DNA of 64,000 nt, taken from contig NW_024468520.1 in NCBI RefSeq assembly GCF_001632365.1, positions 284,271-348,270 of the forward strand, read 5' to 3'. The notes below the pieces were generated by a model. The model was given only the letters and a program-made list of their open reading frames with translations, had not been told where the DNA came from and did not search any database. The stretch comes from Laetiporus sulphureus 93-53 (Eukaryota; Basidiomycota; Agaricomycetes; Polyporales; Laetiporaceae). Shown here piece after piece: positions 46,053 to 57,738 of the stretch (the stretch's first letter is position 1; each line of letters opens with the position of its first letter). Both the position numbers and the translations under genes were made by a program.

Positions 46053-46704
46053 TCACTCGTCCGGCACCTCGATCTCGCCCGCGTCGATGGCCTCAATGAC
46101 GTCGTGAGGTGGCCGACCGTCGATTGTGCAGCCAACCGATTGTGCTGTGCCGAGGATCTCCTTCGCACCGTTCGCAAGAGTCTTTGCGAGCGACTTGCTT
46201 CGCATCGTCCTGGCAATGTCGACGATCTCGTCGAATGTGATATTGCCACTGTGCTTAATGTTCTTCTCTTTCTTGCGGTCCCGTGGGGGCTCTGGTGGTC
46301 ACACACTTAATGGATGTTGTGTCATATGCAAGCATGCCACACACCCTTGAGAGCCTTTATAACCAGCGAGGATGCAGAAGGGACGACGTCCACCTTTGCT
46401 TGCCGATTTTGGATAGTAAGCTGTACCGTCACCCGTAGACCCTTCCATGCGCCGGTTGCCTTCGCGATATCTTCACCGACCTTCTTAGGAGACTAAGGGT
46501 GCACATTCAGACGGAATCAAGACGCATATACCAGCGCACTCACCAGACCAAGAGGACCGATCTTGGGTGCAAGAGCGGATGATGCACCGACCTCACCACC
46601 AGTCGCGCGGAGGTAGATGATTTTGATTTCGTTGGGGTCCTACAGCAAATGAGAATGCAGCGGATACGGAGCGTTTCCTCAAACCTCACAATTTTGGGGG
46701 CCAT
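46053..46704 (-). CDS. RPL12: 60S ribosomal protein L12 (uL11)
   Basis: Four exons (46704-46690, 46639-46544, 46492-46345, 46291-46053) give 165 residues, the usual eukaryotic length. Exon 1 is only 15 nt and encodes MAPKI; exon 2 continues [19 protein letters not shown] and IGPLGL. Then [45 protein letters not shown] and [20 protein letters not shown] follow, all invariant L12 blocks. The protein binds 25S rRNA at the GTPase-associated centre beside the P-stalk. It diverges from the Pho80-like cyclin with 297 bp between starts, a likely shared promoter. Confidence 0.97.
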
Positions 46705-47001
46705 GGCGGTGTCGACGGCGGCGGAGAGAGAATGAAAGGTAGGACTGGCGGCGAGACTTGACTGACCTTCGCGCTCGACGACCAATAGATTCTTTCGTGT
46801 ACGGGTGAATTCAAGGTTCGAGCGCCGACTAGATAGCTGTATAGATCCGCTATTCCCAGACCCCAGTCTCCCTGATTACTACTTGCCTGCCAATTCCAGC
46901 ATCGTGTGGCGCCGAGTACCTCGCACAGTCCCTTGGTCCCTTCACTACGTCGCTCGTAACTCCTATCAGATCGCGGGCACAGCATCGACGGCGATGGGTG
47001 T
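46705..47001. promoter_or_regulatory. Bidirectional promoter between RPL12 and the cyclin gene
   Basis: 297 bp separate the two start codons on opposite strands. No clear TATA box was seen; both promoters must lie here. Confidence 0.5.
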
Positions 47002-48060
47002 ATGGAGGAAGCACCTGCGAGGATTGAAGTGCCGCTCGCGTTCGAAGATGTCGACATAGACGTTCTTGTCCAACTGATCGGTGTGTGTGACTTTCTTCGA
47101 GTACGAAGGCATGCTGATATCCGTCTATAGCTGACATGTTGGACCGTCTGATATCACATAATGACCAGATACCATTATCTCCGTGAGTGTGTTTTTGGAT
47201 AGGTAGGTCGATGTCCGATTGACTCTATGATAGCGAGGGCCTCACTCGTTTCCACTCACGTACTGCTCCTGGCATTTCTGTTCTAGAGTACCTGCGACGA
47301 ATAGTTAAGTTTACCAGGGTCGAGGTGAGTCAGGAGGCCGGCTATTTTTTCGCGTTCTGAAAATAGCTTTGTCAGCGTGTATGCCTCCTCATTACCCTGC
47401 ACTACATTGATCAGATATGCACGAGGATGCCAACCTTCACGCTCTCCTCGTTAACATGTCACCGATTTCTGATAACGGCTGTCACGGTATCCAGCAAGGC
47501 CCTCTGCGACGTCTTCTCCAGCAACAGCATTTATGCCAGAGTGGGCGGCATCCCTGTCGCGGAGCTTAATATGCTCGAACGGGAGTTTCTGCGCATGATT
47601 GACTGGCAGCTCACGGTTAGCACCTCTTCCTTCCATTTTATCCTTCTCCGATCGTTCCGCATGTCAACAATCAAAGGCACCAGGACTGAAATCCTCTTTT
47701 GTCGTACATGACCATTCGCTGGGCGCATTTCAGTGTACTCGCGAGATTCTGCAGGAGTACTACGTGAATCTCGTTCGGACTCACAGCGTAGGTCGATATG
47801 CGATCATTGCTCTGGAATCTTCCAGCAGCATCTCTTCGGACGATGACATGGATTGGGAGACTGGTCGATCCCGCTCACCCTCGCCTCCACAAGCCGGAAG
47901 CAGTAACCGCAACCGCGAGTTCGTCCCTGGTGAAGCGTCCACAATCCTTATCGACACCGTTACCCTTACCCGCCAGTCGCCAAAGCCGCCTACGCTGGAG
48001 CAGAACATGGCGTTTGCTGCGTTTCAACAGTCCTACATGCAGCAGGATGGAGGAACATGA
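47002..48060 (+). CDS. Pho80-like cyclin (PHO85 cyclin family)
   Basis: Five exons (47002-47080, 47131-47182, 47234-47324, 47367-47615, 47734-48060) give 265 residues. The cyclin fold shows the Pho80-type path: DVLVQLIADMLDRLISHND, TRFHSRTAPGISVLEYL, then CLLITLHYIDQICTR, HRFLITAVTVSSKAL, SIYARVGGIPVAELNMLE and FLRMIDWQLT. The C-terminal tail is Ser/Asp-rich. Such cyclins activate a Pho85-type kinase in phosphate and nutrient signalling. Position and sequence do not tell which Pho85 cyclin this is (Pho80 or Pcl6/7-like). A 50-nt-scale intron in each segment is typical. Confidence 0.88.
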
Positions 48061-48507
48061 AGTTCTCACATCCTGTATCTGTACATCTTCATTTGTAATT
48101 TGGAGGGATTATCTTCGTCATTTAGGATGTTGTATCACTATACGTACTTTGCATCAAGGACTTTCTTCCGTCACACACACATATACTAAAACCCCCAGCG
48201 AATGTATTCCCGACGAATCATATCGAAACACTGCTGGAACGAGGGAATATGCTATGAATGGGTTTACCATCTACGCCGAAGAGCTACTGTCCATGGATGT
48301 CAATCGCATGCGCTGCGGTAGAGGAGAATGCAAATTACGGCAAAGAACGATACATGAGTTGTGCGGTTGAGAATGCGGTATGGGGTTTTCCAAATAGCCT
48401 ACAATCGTGATAACCTACTCAATACAACGCCGCGCCCAAGCGGCGCGGACGTCAGTCCATCCGTCCTGCCCGACGGAAGCCCATGAATATCGAGCTCAGC
48501 GAGATCT

Positions 48508-51500
48508 TCAGCGCCGCAGAGCGGACAGCATCTTCGCCAAGGCGTTGATCTGACCCTTCTGCACCTTGCGCGGACTACCATCATGATCTCCGTGTCCGTC
48601 GCTACTTCCATCTCTCTCCGTGTCGCGAACGACGTGAGAGAGGTCCATGGTGCTGATAGCGGCATCCGTCTGTGAGGCCGACTTCATGTTCGGGCGTTCG
48701 TTGATCGTGTCGAGCACCGAGTCCTTGGGCTTACCGAGTCGCTTACGAGTAGGATTGCCGTATTTGAGCGAGCTAGGGCCCGAGTTCAGCGAGCGAGGCG
48801 TCTTTGACAGCTCCACCGGAACACCATCCATGGCTGTATCGAACGAAGCCTAAGTCCACGAACACATACTCGATGGACACAAGACACTTACCCTTAACAT
48901 TCGGCGGCAGGGTCCCCTTCTCGTAAGGATACTTGCTGACGTTGCTCTGGTTGCTGCGCCAGCTGCCGCCAGAAAGACTCGTCGCGGCCGTCGACACACT
49001 GCGCGAACTGCCATTGCTATACTTCGTGAACGCAGAGCTCGACGTGCCCGCACTGGACATCGAGCTGCGCCAATTGCGCGACACCATCGAAGAAGCCGTC
49101 GAGCTCGCACTGGACGCAAGAGGGCGTCCGCTACGGGTGCTCGTCGGTGATAAGTTGCGCTTGTTGCTGACTGGGGAAACAGTGCGCGGCGAGTGCTGAT
49201 CGACGCTGTGCACGGCGCGGCGGTCGACATTGCCGACAGAGGAGAGCACAGAAGTCGTGGACTGGCCCCACTGGCTGCTGACGTTACTAGCCGCACCGTA
49301 TGGATGATTTTGAGGACGACGGCCACGGTTCATGAACTGTCCCATAGCATCCTGCTCGAACCGTGAGCCAGAAGCAGGTATAGAAGACGAAGCATCTTGT
49401 GCATTAAGGCTCATAAGCAAGTTGGTGGTCCTGGTCGCAGTCGAGGGCATGGGTTTGGCAGGGGTGCTTGCACGACCGGCATCCGGTGCCTCAACGGACG
49501 GAGCCCTCGTGCTTGCAGAGTGGCTGCCCATGCCGAACGACAGCTTCCACTTGGTCGACTTCTTCGAGATCGACGAAACAGCCACCGAAGACGCTGACGC
49601 AGCGGCAGCGACATTGTCGGAAGCAGCAACAATGGGCGGCTGCGAAAGCGGAGAGGGCGCATCAACAGGGGCGTGCGTACCCCCCAAAGACGAGTGCTGC
49701 GACCCGTTGCGGGAGTTGCGGCTGATCTCGCGAGCCAGCGCCTGCGACGCGCGGGCAAGCGTTTCGAGGGAGTCGGGCTCATCGTCCTGCGCAGCCGCAG
49801 CAGACAGCAACGCGTTCTTGCCACGTCGCGCACCACGCTTCCGCCGCTTCTGGTTGGATGCAGATCGCGAATCAGGCTCCTGCTCAATCCCGACCCCGAC
49901 CGCGCCACGCTGCTCCGGCTCGCGCTCCTGGTACTCAATCTCCTGATCGGGAACAGTGGACAACATGCACACCTCTGTCTCCGCTTCAACCTCGTACGCG
50001 GGACCAAGCGAGGGTGCGCGAGACATCGATCGAGAGACACGCTGTGATGCGACCGTATCGATAGGGGTGCCCGAGCGCAAAGAAGGGCGGCGTGAATGTG
50101 GGATGGACGCGAGACGATAGCCTTGAACCGAGTTGATCGACACGGTGCGCGAGTGGCCTGGACGCGACGGACCGCCAAGGAGCGTGGGCAGATCCCGCAC
50201 CCACGTACCGAAGGCGCGCGCGCTGATACGCTTCGAATCGTCCCAATGGTCATCGAGGATGCAGAACACATTCGACGCGATGAACTCTGCGACCGGCTGG
50301 GCCATGCCGGTGAAGCGGTTCATGAAGAAGGCAACGGGTTGTTGGCGGTACGTCTTGAAGGACGAGCACGCACCCTCAGCAGCATCCGTCCAAGGGTTAT
50401 GATGGTACAACCTGCGCGGCGCAAGCATTAGACAAAACAAATAGGTGACTATATGCGCTAACGCACATATTGATAAGCACGATACCAAGTGACCAGACAT
50501 CGGCAGCACGAGGAGAATAAGTAGGGTGTAGGTTATTCCGGCATTCTGGTCAAGACGATATTCAGTATCCAGTATAGCATCAAATGATAACCTTACATAC
50601 CGAAACTCATGTAAGGAGCGCTGCCACAATCCATGTCGGCTGAATTCTTGTCCGTAGTGGACAGTCCAAAATCGGTAAGTTTGACAATTACCCTGCGCTC
50701 GCGCCTGCCGTCCGGCATTGTCATCCACCCGTCCGTGACGATGAAGTTCTCCGGCTTGATATCGCGGTGATACACCGAGTGGTCGTGGCACGTTGCCACA
50801 GCCTCGCACATCTGGGAGAACATCGAAGCGATGAGGCGCAGGCGAGTACGGGACAGTAGCTGGTTCGACGCGACCGAAGCAAGCAGGCTGGGCGTCGACG
50901 GCGTACGCGAGCTACTGCAGCTGGAATCCGATGGAGGGGTCGTCGAGAGGTCCGTGGTCGTTGCGGGGTCCACGTCGTAGTGGTCGCGGGCCTGTTCCAA
51001 GAAATAAAATAGATCCTCACCGGGCACGAACTCAAGGAGAAGCAGAAGGAAGGAAGGAGTCTCGAGTGTGCGATGCAGGGTGACGATGTTTGGGTGAGCG
51101 GGGAGGGATTGGTGGATCTTAGCCTATGGAGTGACCGTCCAGTCAGCAACAAGTAGCGCGCATAGCGAGACCCAATTATGGCGTACCTCACATAGCTGAG
51201 CCGCCAGGGCCTCCTCATCAAGGTTGGCTTTGGATAACACCTTGACAGCGTATTCTCGGCCGTACTCCGTGGGTTGGTGAGCAATATATCCGTCATCGAA
51301 CTCCATACGTCCAGCCACAGCAGCGCCATGCTCGTCGTCGGAAGAAGGGGAATGTGAACGCGAAAGCACCTCTCGCACAAGATAGACGACAGCATAGCTA
51401 CCGGTACCAAGCCTGCGAACTACCTCAAACTCCTTCGCCAGTTCATCATGGTCGGCCCGCGGCTCGGATGAGCTGATCAGGACCCGACTGATCATCTCGC

Positions 51501-51945
51501 CTTGCAGAGTAAGCCCTTCTCCGACCAAGTCGCCCTGCGACAGCACGTCCATGGCGACAGACGAGATCGAGGAGCACTTGCTGGACTTGCCATCGAAGGA
51601 GGACATGTTTGACTTGTGCAGATAGGAAGAGCGAGAGACCGGACTGGACAGCTGGCGAGGAGAAGAAACTAGAGGAGAACGAGGGACCTGCTTTGAGGGA
51701 AGAAAAGGCGTTGACGAAGGTGTGGATGGAGGGGACGAGGAGGAAGTGGAAGAAGGGGACATAGAAGTGGCGACGTGAAGTGGGCCTACATGGTAGGGGC
51801 GGGAAAGACTCTTGTCATTAGCAGCGAACGGAGAACGCTTGAAGGTACGACTCTGAACATCGTCGCTGGTGTCCCGTCGGACCAGATGAGCGCGCTTAGA
51901 GGACGTGAGAGATAGCGGCGGAAGCTGGACGGGATACTGCAACAT
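48508..51945 (-). CDS. Ran1/KSP1-like serine/threonine protein kinase
   Basis: Five exons (51945-51187, 51123-50601, 50545-50467, 50411-48892, 48833-48508) sum to 3207 nt and give 1068 residues. A Ser/Pro-rich N-terminus precedes the kinase: RRLGTGSYAVVYLVREV, REYAVKVLSK, AKIHQSLPAHPNIVTLH, EFVPGEDLFYFLEQ, VYHRDIKPENFIV, KLTDFGLSTTDK, then CGSAPYMSFE and ADVWSLGIVLIN. A Ser/Thr-rich insert (DSSCSSSRTPSTPS) interrupts the region before the catalytic loop. About 550 low-complexity residues follow. The activation-segment sequence points to the Ran1/Pat1-KSP1-VHS1 group, regulators of nutrient response and meiosis. The start could move if a further 5' exon exists; ATG at 51945 is in good position. 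Confidence 0.85.
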
Positions 51946-53270
51946 GAGCAACAATAATCAGCAGCCGAGGGGGTCTATTCTGCACTCCGTTCTCGGGCAG
52001 GGGAGAAAGGGCGAGAAGGATAAGACCGGCGTGTCGATTAAAGCGCTCGTGGGATGGACATGCAGGTAGAAGACGAGACGATTCTCGCTGGCAGACGGAC
52101 GGGACTCTCCTAGGTGCGGGCAGGCGAGCAGAGCGACGGCCTGCAACGTCGACGAGCTTTGAGCAAGCCTGGGGAGAGAGTGCGCCGACAACAGGCAGAT
52201 GGCAGCAGAAGGCAAAGCTGAGAGCGGGGATTGAAATGTAACGCGCAGGATAACAGCGAGCGTGGCACTGAGTCAGACGGGCGCTCGTGCGCAGAGGCTA
52301 TGCAGGACACTCACCAGCCTGGTTCTGAGCAACGGCTGCGACTGCGAGCGAGCGAGCGGACAGAGGAGGGAAAGGACGGGGAAGAAGGGACGAAAGAGAG
52401 GGTGGGAGGGAGGAAGATATTGAGATTGTATGGCAGCACATGGTTGGCTTCGCAGCACCACGCGCATTTTGCCGGATATGGCCATCACACGCCAAATCCA
52501 GCCACAAATCACTGAGGCGGTGCTTCTCCTCAACCCCAGCAGTTGCGGTATCTGTCGTCGGGCATCATCTGTTCAAACTTTGCGATGCTATCGTGGCTCT
52601 GGTAAGCTGCAGATAGAGCCATAATCGGCGAACGTTCGACAGGATTCGTATGCTCCGCCGCTCGCCGCATGCACATGGACGCACCCATGTGCATCTAGCG
52701 TCTGCTAGCGTCTGGTCCCTCAGCGGCTCTGCTTCTTGGCCTGATGCCAACGCTCATTTCGCCCTTGTTTACGTCCACGTCACACACTGCTCTTCGGCAC
52801 TCCTGCAACGCGAGAAGCACACACAGTTGCTATATTTTGCCGCGGCTTCGTAGTGCCACGACGTGTGCACGTATGCGAACCTGCGTGATCTCGGCGCAGC
52901 AGCACACATGATGATAATGATGAGGCTCCGTATCCTCGGGACAACCCGAGTAACCTACTCCACCACATGCCGAATTCGGGTCCGAACACGCTGCGCTGCG
53001 CGGGCATCTGGGCCATCTGCTCCAAACAGAGTCGTATCACCACCAGGAAAAGGCACACCATGGCGGGCGCGCACGCAAGCCACTAGCAAACAGGGATGTC
53101 TTGGACGCAGCACCGGCCGTATACGATGTGCATCGTCATCCGCGCGGTCGCGAGCGATAGCGGTGCGGTTGCGAGCAAGCCTGACAGGAGAACCCATGAG
53201 CCACGCGCAGGAACATCATCCAGAGCCGCCGGCTTACCTAAATTGGGCTGTGTCAACGTGGCAGACGCGA
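51946..53270. other. Upstream region of the KSP1-like kinase and 3' side of UTP6, no gene
   Basis: No supportable ORF on either strand; frames are short and without motifs. Kinase promoter and 5' leader presumably occupy the 51.9-52.6 kb part. Confidence 0.4.
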
Positions 53271-56022
53271 TCACGCGTCCACGTCGATGCCGCGATCATC
53301 CTCGGGCGTCTCCCGCCCTTCCACCGCCCGCTTCCATCGCCGTTCCACCTCCCGCACATCTTCTGCTCCTAGCCAGCTGCGCACCCGCACCACCACCTCC
53401 ATGCCCTCCTTCGCCCGTCCGTGCGCCAGCAGCCACCGCCCCCACTGCACCGTCGCGGTTACCCCGTCCTTCCGCCGCCAATATTCGTACACACTTTCTA
53501 GCACCCGTTGTACGCTCTCGCACCCGTACTTCACCAGCTCCTCAGCGGCATCTTCTTCTTGCGCGAACACTTCTTCCCAAACACGCGCAGTGGTCATCTG
53601 CGCCGTCCCCAGCTGCCACACTCGTTCCGCCCGCGCGGCTGCAACGGCCTCAACCTGACCCGTAAAGGCTATCTTCGCTTGACCCTTTTTGAGCGGCCCA
53701 TGTGATCGCGCCGTCGAGTATGCTTCCGAGAGCCCGTTGCCAGAATCTGCATTACCGACATCTTCGAGCGTTCGTTTTCTCTTTCGAATCCCTGCGCCAG
53801 GCTCCTGGGTATCCGTCACCATGGCTGCTTCTTCTGACTCCGGCTCGGCGGCCACTGCACTCTTCAGTCTACGAGAAAGTTCTGCGTGTGTGACGGCCGT
53901 GTACCTCGCCAAGAGCATCTCATGCACCCTGCCCCATGCTTCTGCATCCTGGATACGCCTGCTGTCCTTCAGCAGGCGCTACGTACACCAGAGTCACAGT
54001 TCACACAGGCACGTCAGACAATCCGAAAGAGTCCGCGAGTGAATGATAGCATCGTGCATTCGGTGTCAGATTCATGCTAAAAGGTAAACGCCGCACGGAT
54101 ACCACGTACCTCTAGAAGCTGCACCTGCTCAGGGTCAGGTTCGGAGGGGAGAGGCGCGAGATCGGACGACACTGCACCCTCGCCCGATGCGCGGACGTGG
54201 CCGTGGTCGAGCCCCCACAGCCAGACGCTCTCGATCCCCTTGCCCTGCACGGCACCGCGGGCATCGTCCCACGCACGATCGAGTTCTTCCCCACTTGCCC
54301 CAAACGCCCGCTCCGCGTCCAGGCGAGCGAGCCACACCTGCGCTCGGCCCGTGTTTTTCGTAGTGCATTTACGCGCGAGACGAAGGATCTTTTCGGGTGT
54401 GTTGCTCGATTGGGGGAGGTATTCCTGGAGGAGCTCGTGATATGATGTGAGAAGTCGGATGTTCGCGGAAACTAGTGCTGGGGGAGGCGCCGTAGTTTTG
54501 CGTTGTGCGAGAAGCTGGAGAGATGTGACGAGGTACCCTTTCTGTGTTAGATAGCAGATTCAACGCGTCAGTATCGGCATACACGTTGTAACGACGTGTG
54601 TGGCTAGATCAAGTTCGTCAACCTCTATCAGAATGACTTACCAGGCTATTGTCAATGTCCTTCTCACACCATTCTTGCACGAACTGCGCATATATTTCGC
54701 CCAGCTTTTCGGTGTTCTCGCCTTGGTTAGCCTCTTTCACGGCGATTGCGAGCTCCTCATTTGCCTTCCTGAGTGCATCAACGAGATCTTCGCCCTCTAG
54801 GTCCGGGGTGAGATACCGTGATGCGTAGAGCTTGATCGCTGTGGGATCAGAAGGCAGCACCGAGTGCAGCAGGGAGAATAGGTAATCAAGGAGAGAATTA
54901 CGTAGAGAAGGCAGACAAGGGTAGGCAGATATTAGTTCGTGCAGCGAAGTGAAGAGATGAATCTTGGGAATGGCTGCATGAAGGTTGAGTGATGAGTGAA
55001 GAACACTCACGCGTGGAGCAAAAGGCCGACCTTTAGCAGCGCTCGACATCACCGACTTCACGATCGCACCCTCTAGGATGGCCTTCTTCGCAGCATCCCC
55101 GTCATTACCCACTTCCTCTGCGTCAACTTCCATCTTCTCTACGTCTTCTCCGCCCTTGCCTTGCTCATCTGCATCCGCATCTATCTCCTTCTCCTTTCCC
55201 TTGCCCTTCTCTTGCCCTTTGCCCTCACCAACTTCGATACCCAACACGCTCCAGCGCCGCCTCATATTCTCCAGGAATCCCATCTCCATTTTCACGTACT
55301 CCCGCCACAACTCGACGCTCTCCGTGTTCAGACGGATCCCGCGCTGAAGCAGCGCACGCGCGGCGGATGGCGAGAGGTGCTCAAGCTCGTGTGATGCTGC
55401 GAGAATGTACAAAGCGGGCACGTTTGGATGCAATTGCAGTGCCCTGTGGTGGTGAACGATCGTCAACTCAACACATTCTCATCAATTGCAAAGGAATGAA
55501 TATCACGAACCGTGCACTGATCCGTCCTACTAGCGTCCTCGCCCCCTCCTTCTTCGCGACTCGAATATACTGGATCCACAACGCGACGTCACCCTTGAAC
55601 TTCTTCAACGCGCGCTCGAAGATGTGGAACTGCCGCCGCACGAGCGCATAGTCAGACACGGACGGCGGCGGGCGGGCATCGCCCTGTGTGAGACGTTTGA
55701 CGCGCTTTCGTCGCAGCGCCTCGAGCCCCATCTCGTACGTGGCGTAGCGGAGGTAGTCGTTCTTTTGCGGAATGCGCCGTACGAGCGCGGTCTCGAATGC
55801 GGTGCGTTTTTGCATGATCTGCTTTACCTCTCTCTGTTGTCGTAGGTGATGAGCATTTCACTGATAAGGTTGAGCACATTGAGATGCATACTTGAGTAAA
55901 GATACCTTTCTGGACGAGGTCCTTGAGCTCAGCGAGCATCTACATCACGAAACCTTAGTTTCACGGCATAAGCAGTCATTTCGAGACCATACCTGCTCTT
56001 GCTCAAACTGAACTCTCTCCAT
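53271..56022 (-). CDS. UTP6: U3 snoRNP / SSU processome protein UTP6
   Basis: It starts at 56022 (MERVQFEQEQ). Exons include 56022-55993, 55939-55892, about 55833-55511, and 55443 downward, ending at 53271. Exon 2 begins MLAELKDLVQKGIFTQ and exon 3 has IMQKRTAFETALVRRIP and NDYLRYATYEMGLEALRRKR, the conserved UTP6 N-terminus. The HAT repeat core follows: FHIFERALKKFKGDVALWI, RALQLHPNVPALYILAASHE, ESVELWREYVKMEMGFLE. A Lys/Glu/Asp-rich insert (KGKEKEIDADADE) interrupts the repeats. UTP6 acts in the nucleolus in 18S rRNA maturation as part of the UTP-B subcomplex. It diverges from the 56255 gene with 232 bp between starts. The exact 3' exon joins were not all verified. Confidence 0.88.
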
Positions 56023-56254
56023 TGTGTTATCCGCGCAAAAATGAGGTGGTCAGTTATGAGGGGTATATGTCTGCGACAGCAAGTTACGAGGAGGCTACGT
56101 CCAATCAGCGGCCACAGCAGAGAAATTGTTGCGCACGTGTCAGCCACGCGAGGTGCCTGGTTAGCCGATGTTCGGGCGGAGCATCAATAGGCGCGTCCGC
56201 CAACGCCGCTTCTCCGATTACTACACGCCCTAGCCATCCTGTCCACCGACCACA

Positions 56255-57738
56255 ATGCCGACCAGGGGCCACCGCACAGCGAGTGGGCTCACCCGCACGC
56301 ATTCGCGCACCAGCTCGGGCGGCGGCGGCGGGTCCAAGATCGGGCTTAATCTCCAGCTCACACAGAAGGATGTAGTACCGCCACCAAGGCTGCCTGATAA
56401 ATCGAGGAAGAATGCGCACGTTCATCACGAGGTGTGTATTTGTTTTTTTTGTATGAGCTAATGTGAATGTAGATGTCGACGAGATGCTGATGGAATTCTT
56501 TGTCTGACGTGCGCGCGTGCTTCTAGTCCGCGTTCGGGAGGGCCGCAAGCGGCCATCACATTGCATCGCGCGAACACATTGCGCCGGTGCAACTGCGACG
56601 CGTACCGACTCCGCTCAGCACCGTTCAGACACAGGAAAGCAAGCACAAGGTCGGATTTACGATCTCGAGCCCGTCCGAAGGCGACGATGACGATTGGATT
56701 GAGAGCGAGAGCGGAGCTGCTACGCCCAACAATGCCTGCGATTCCGATACCGAGGGAGCGTCCACTCCCATCGAATCGAACAAGCCTACTACACCGCCTG
56801 CTGAGCTGCAAGTCATCGATTTTCCCAAAGAAGATGTCCAGACTCCGAAGGCGGAACAGCCACCAGTGCTTCGCAATCCGACCTTAGAGCTGCCCTCGTC
56901 TGCCCCAACTGTGAAAGATCATGCACAACCACCCACACCGCCTTCCCCACCGCCACAGCCGGCGTCCCAGCCACAAGAGCCGGCACGTCATGATCAGCGC
57001 CCTCTTCAACCAGAACGACCCTCTAACCCTCCAGCTCCCCCGATAACCAAGTCCCGTTCCGCGACACATTCTCCGAGCAGACGTTCGCCCACCTCGCCGA
57101 CCCCTAAACGCCAGGCTGTGACAAGACCGCCATCGACACATTCTGTGGCAAGCAGGGGCGACGGCGCTCCTTTACGGCCACATCCGCTCATCCGTGGTCA
57201 CTCTTACGGTCCATTCCCGGCAAAGCCCGCGCCGCTGGCACCCTTGACAATGGTGTCCTCAGACGCCGCGCAAGCTCAGATGTCTACCGCTCCTTCGCCG
57301 ACGAGCCTTCACGGCGGTTCACCAACCAGTGCGATATCGGCATCGCCCGATGCGTCTTCTCCCGCGTCTTCTCAAGCACGCAGGCAGCTGAGGAGAACGT
57401 CTACCTCGTCCGTTGCATCGAGCGCTACTCTGCCAGCTCAGCATACCGCAAGTCACGCGAAGGGCAGCCATGACCGCCAGCGCACGATGTCCACGTTGTC
57501 GACATCTTCTTCCTTTGCAGCCTTGTCCAGCCTCGGCATCCGCTCAACCCCGTCCCCCACACGCCCCCCCATCCGGATTACTTCGCATTTCTCTGCTACC
57601 CCGTCGAGTTCCGATCTTGAAGCTATACATCCGCTTTTGCCGCCTCCATATCTCAACGCCCATATGACGGTACTTGCGTACCGCAATCCTATCCGGGAGT
57701 CCTATGACAGGATCACCCGCGCCAAGCAGGCTCGTTGA
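56255..57738 (+). CDS. Ser/Pro-rich protein of unknown function
   Basis: Two exons (56255-56431, 56527-57738) give 462 residues; the donor is GTGTGT and the acceptor TTCTAG. The N-terminus MPTRGHRTASGL is basic, followed by KIGLNLQLTQKDVVPPP and an acidic motif EGDDDDWIESESGAATP. The middle is Pro/Ser/Thr-rich and probably disordered. The last 60 residues are better ordered (PPIRITSHFSATPSSSDLE, then MTVLAYRNPIRESYDRI). The acidic DDDWIESE motif is reminiscent of fungal TOR/nitrogen-regulation proteins of the Mks1 kind, but that is a weak resemblance and no function is assigned. Confidence 0.7.

Noticed and set aside
54971..55016. Intron in UTP6
   Set aside because: A GTGAGT...GCAG pair exists but would break phase; the continuous frame reads through to the conserved HAT-repeat sequence.
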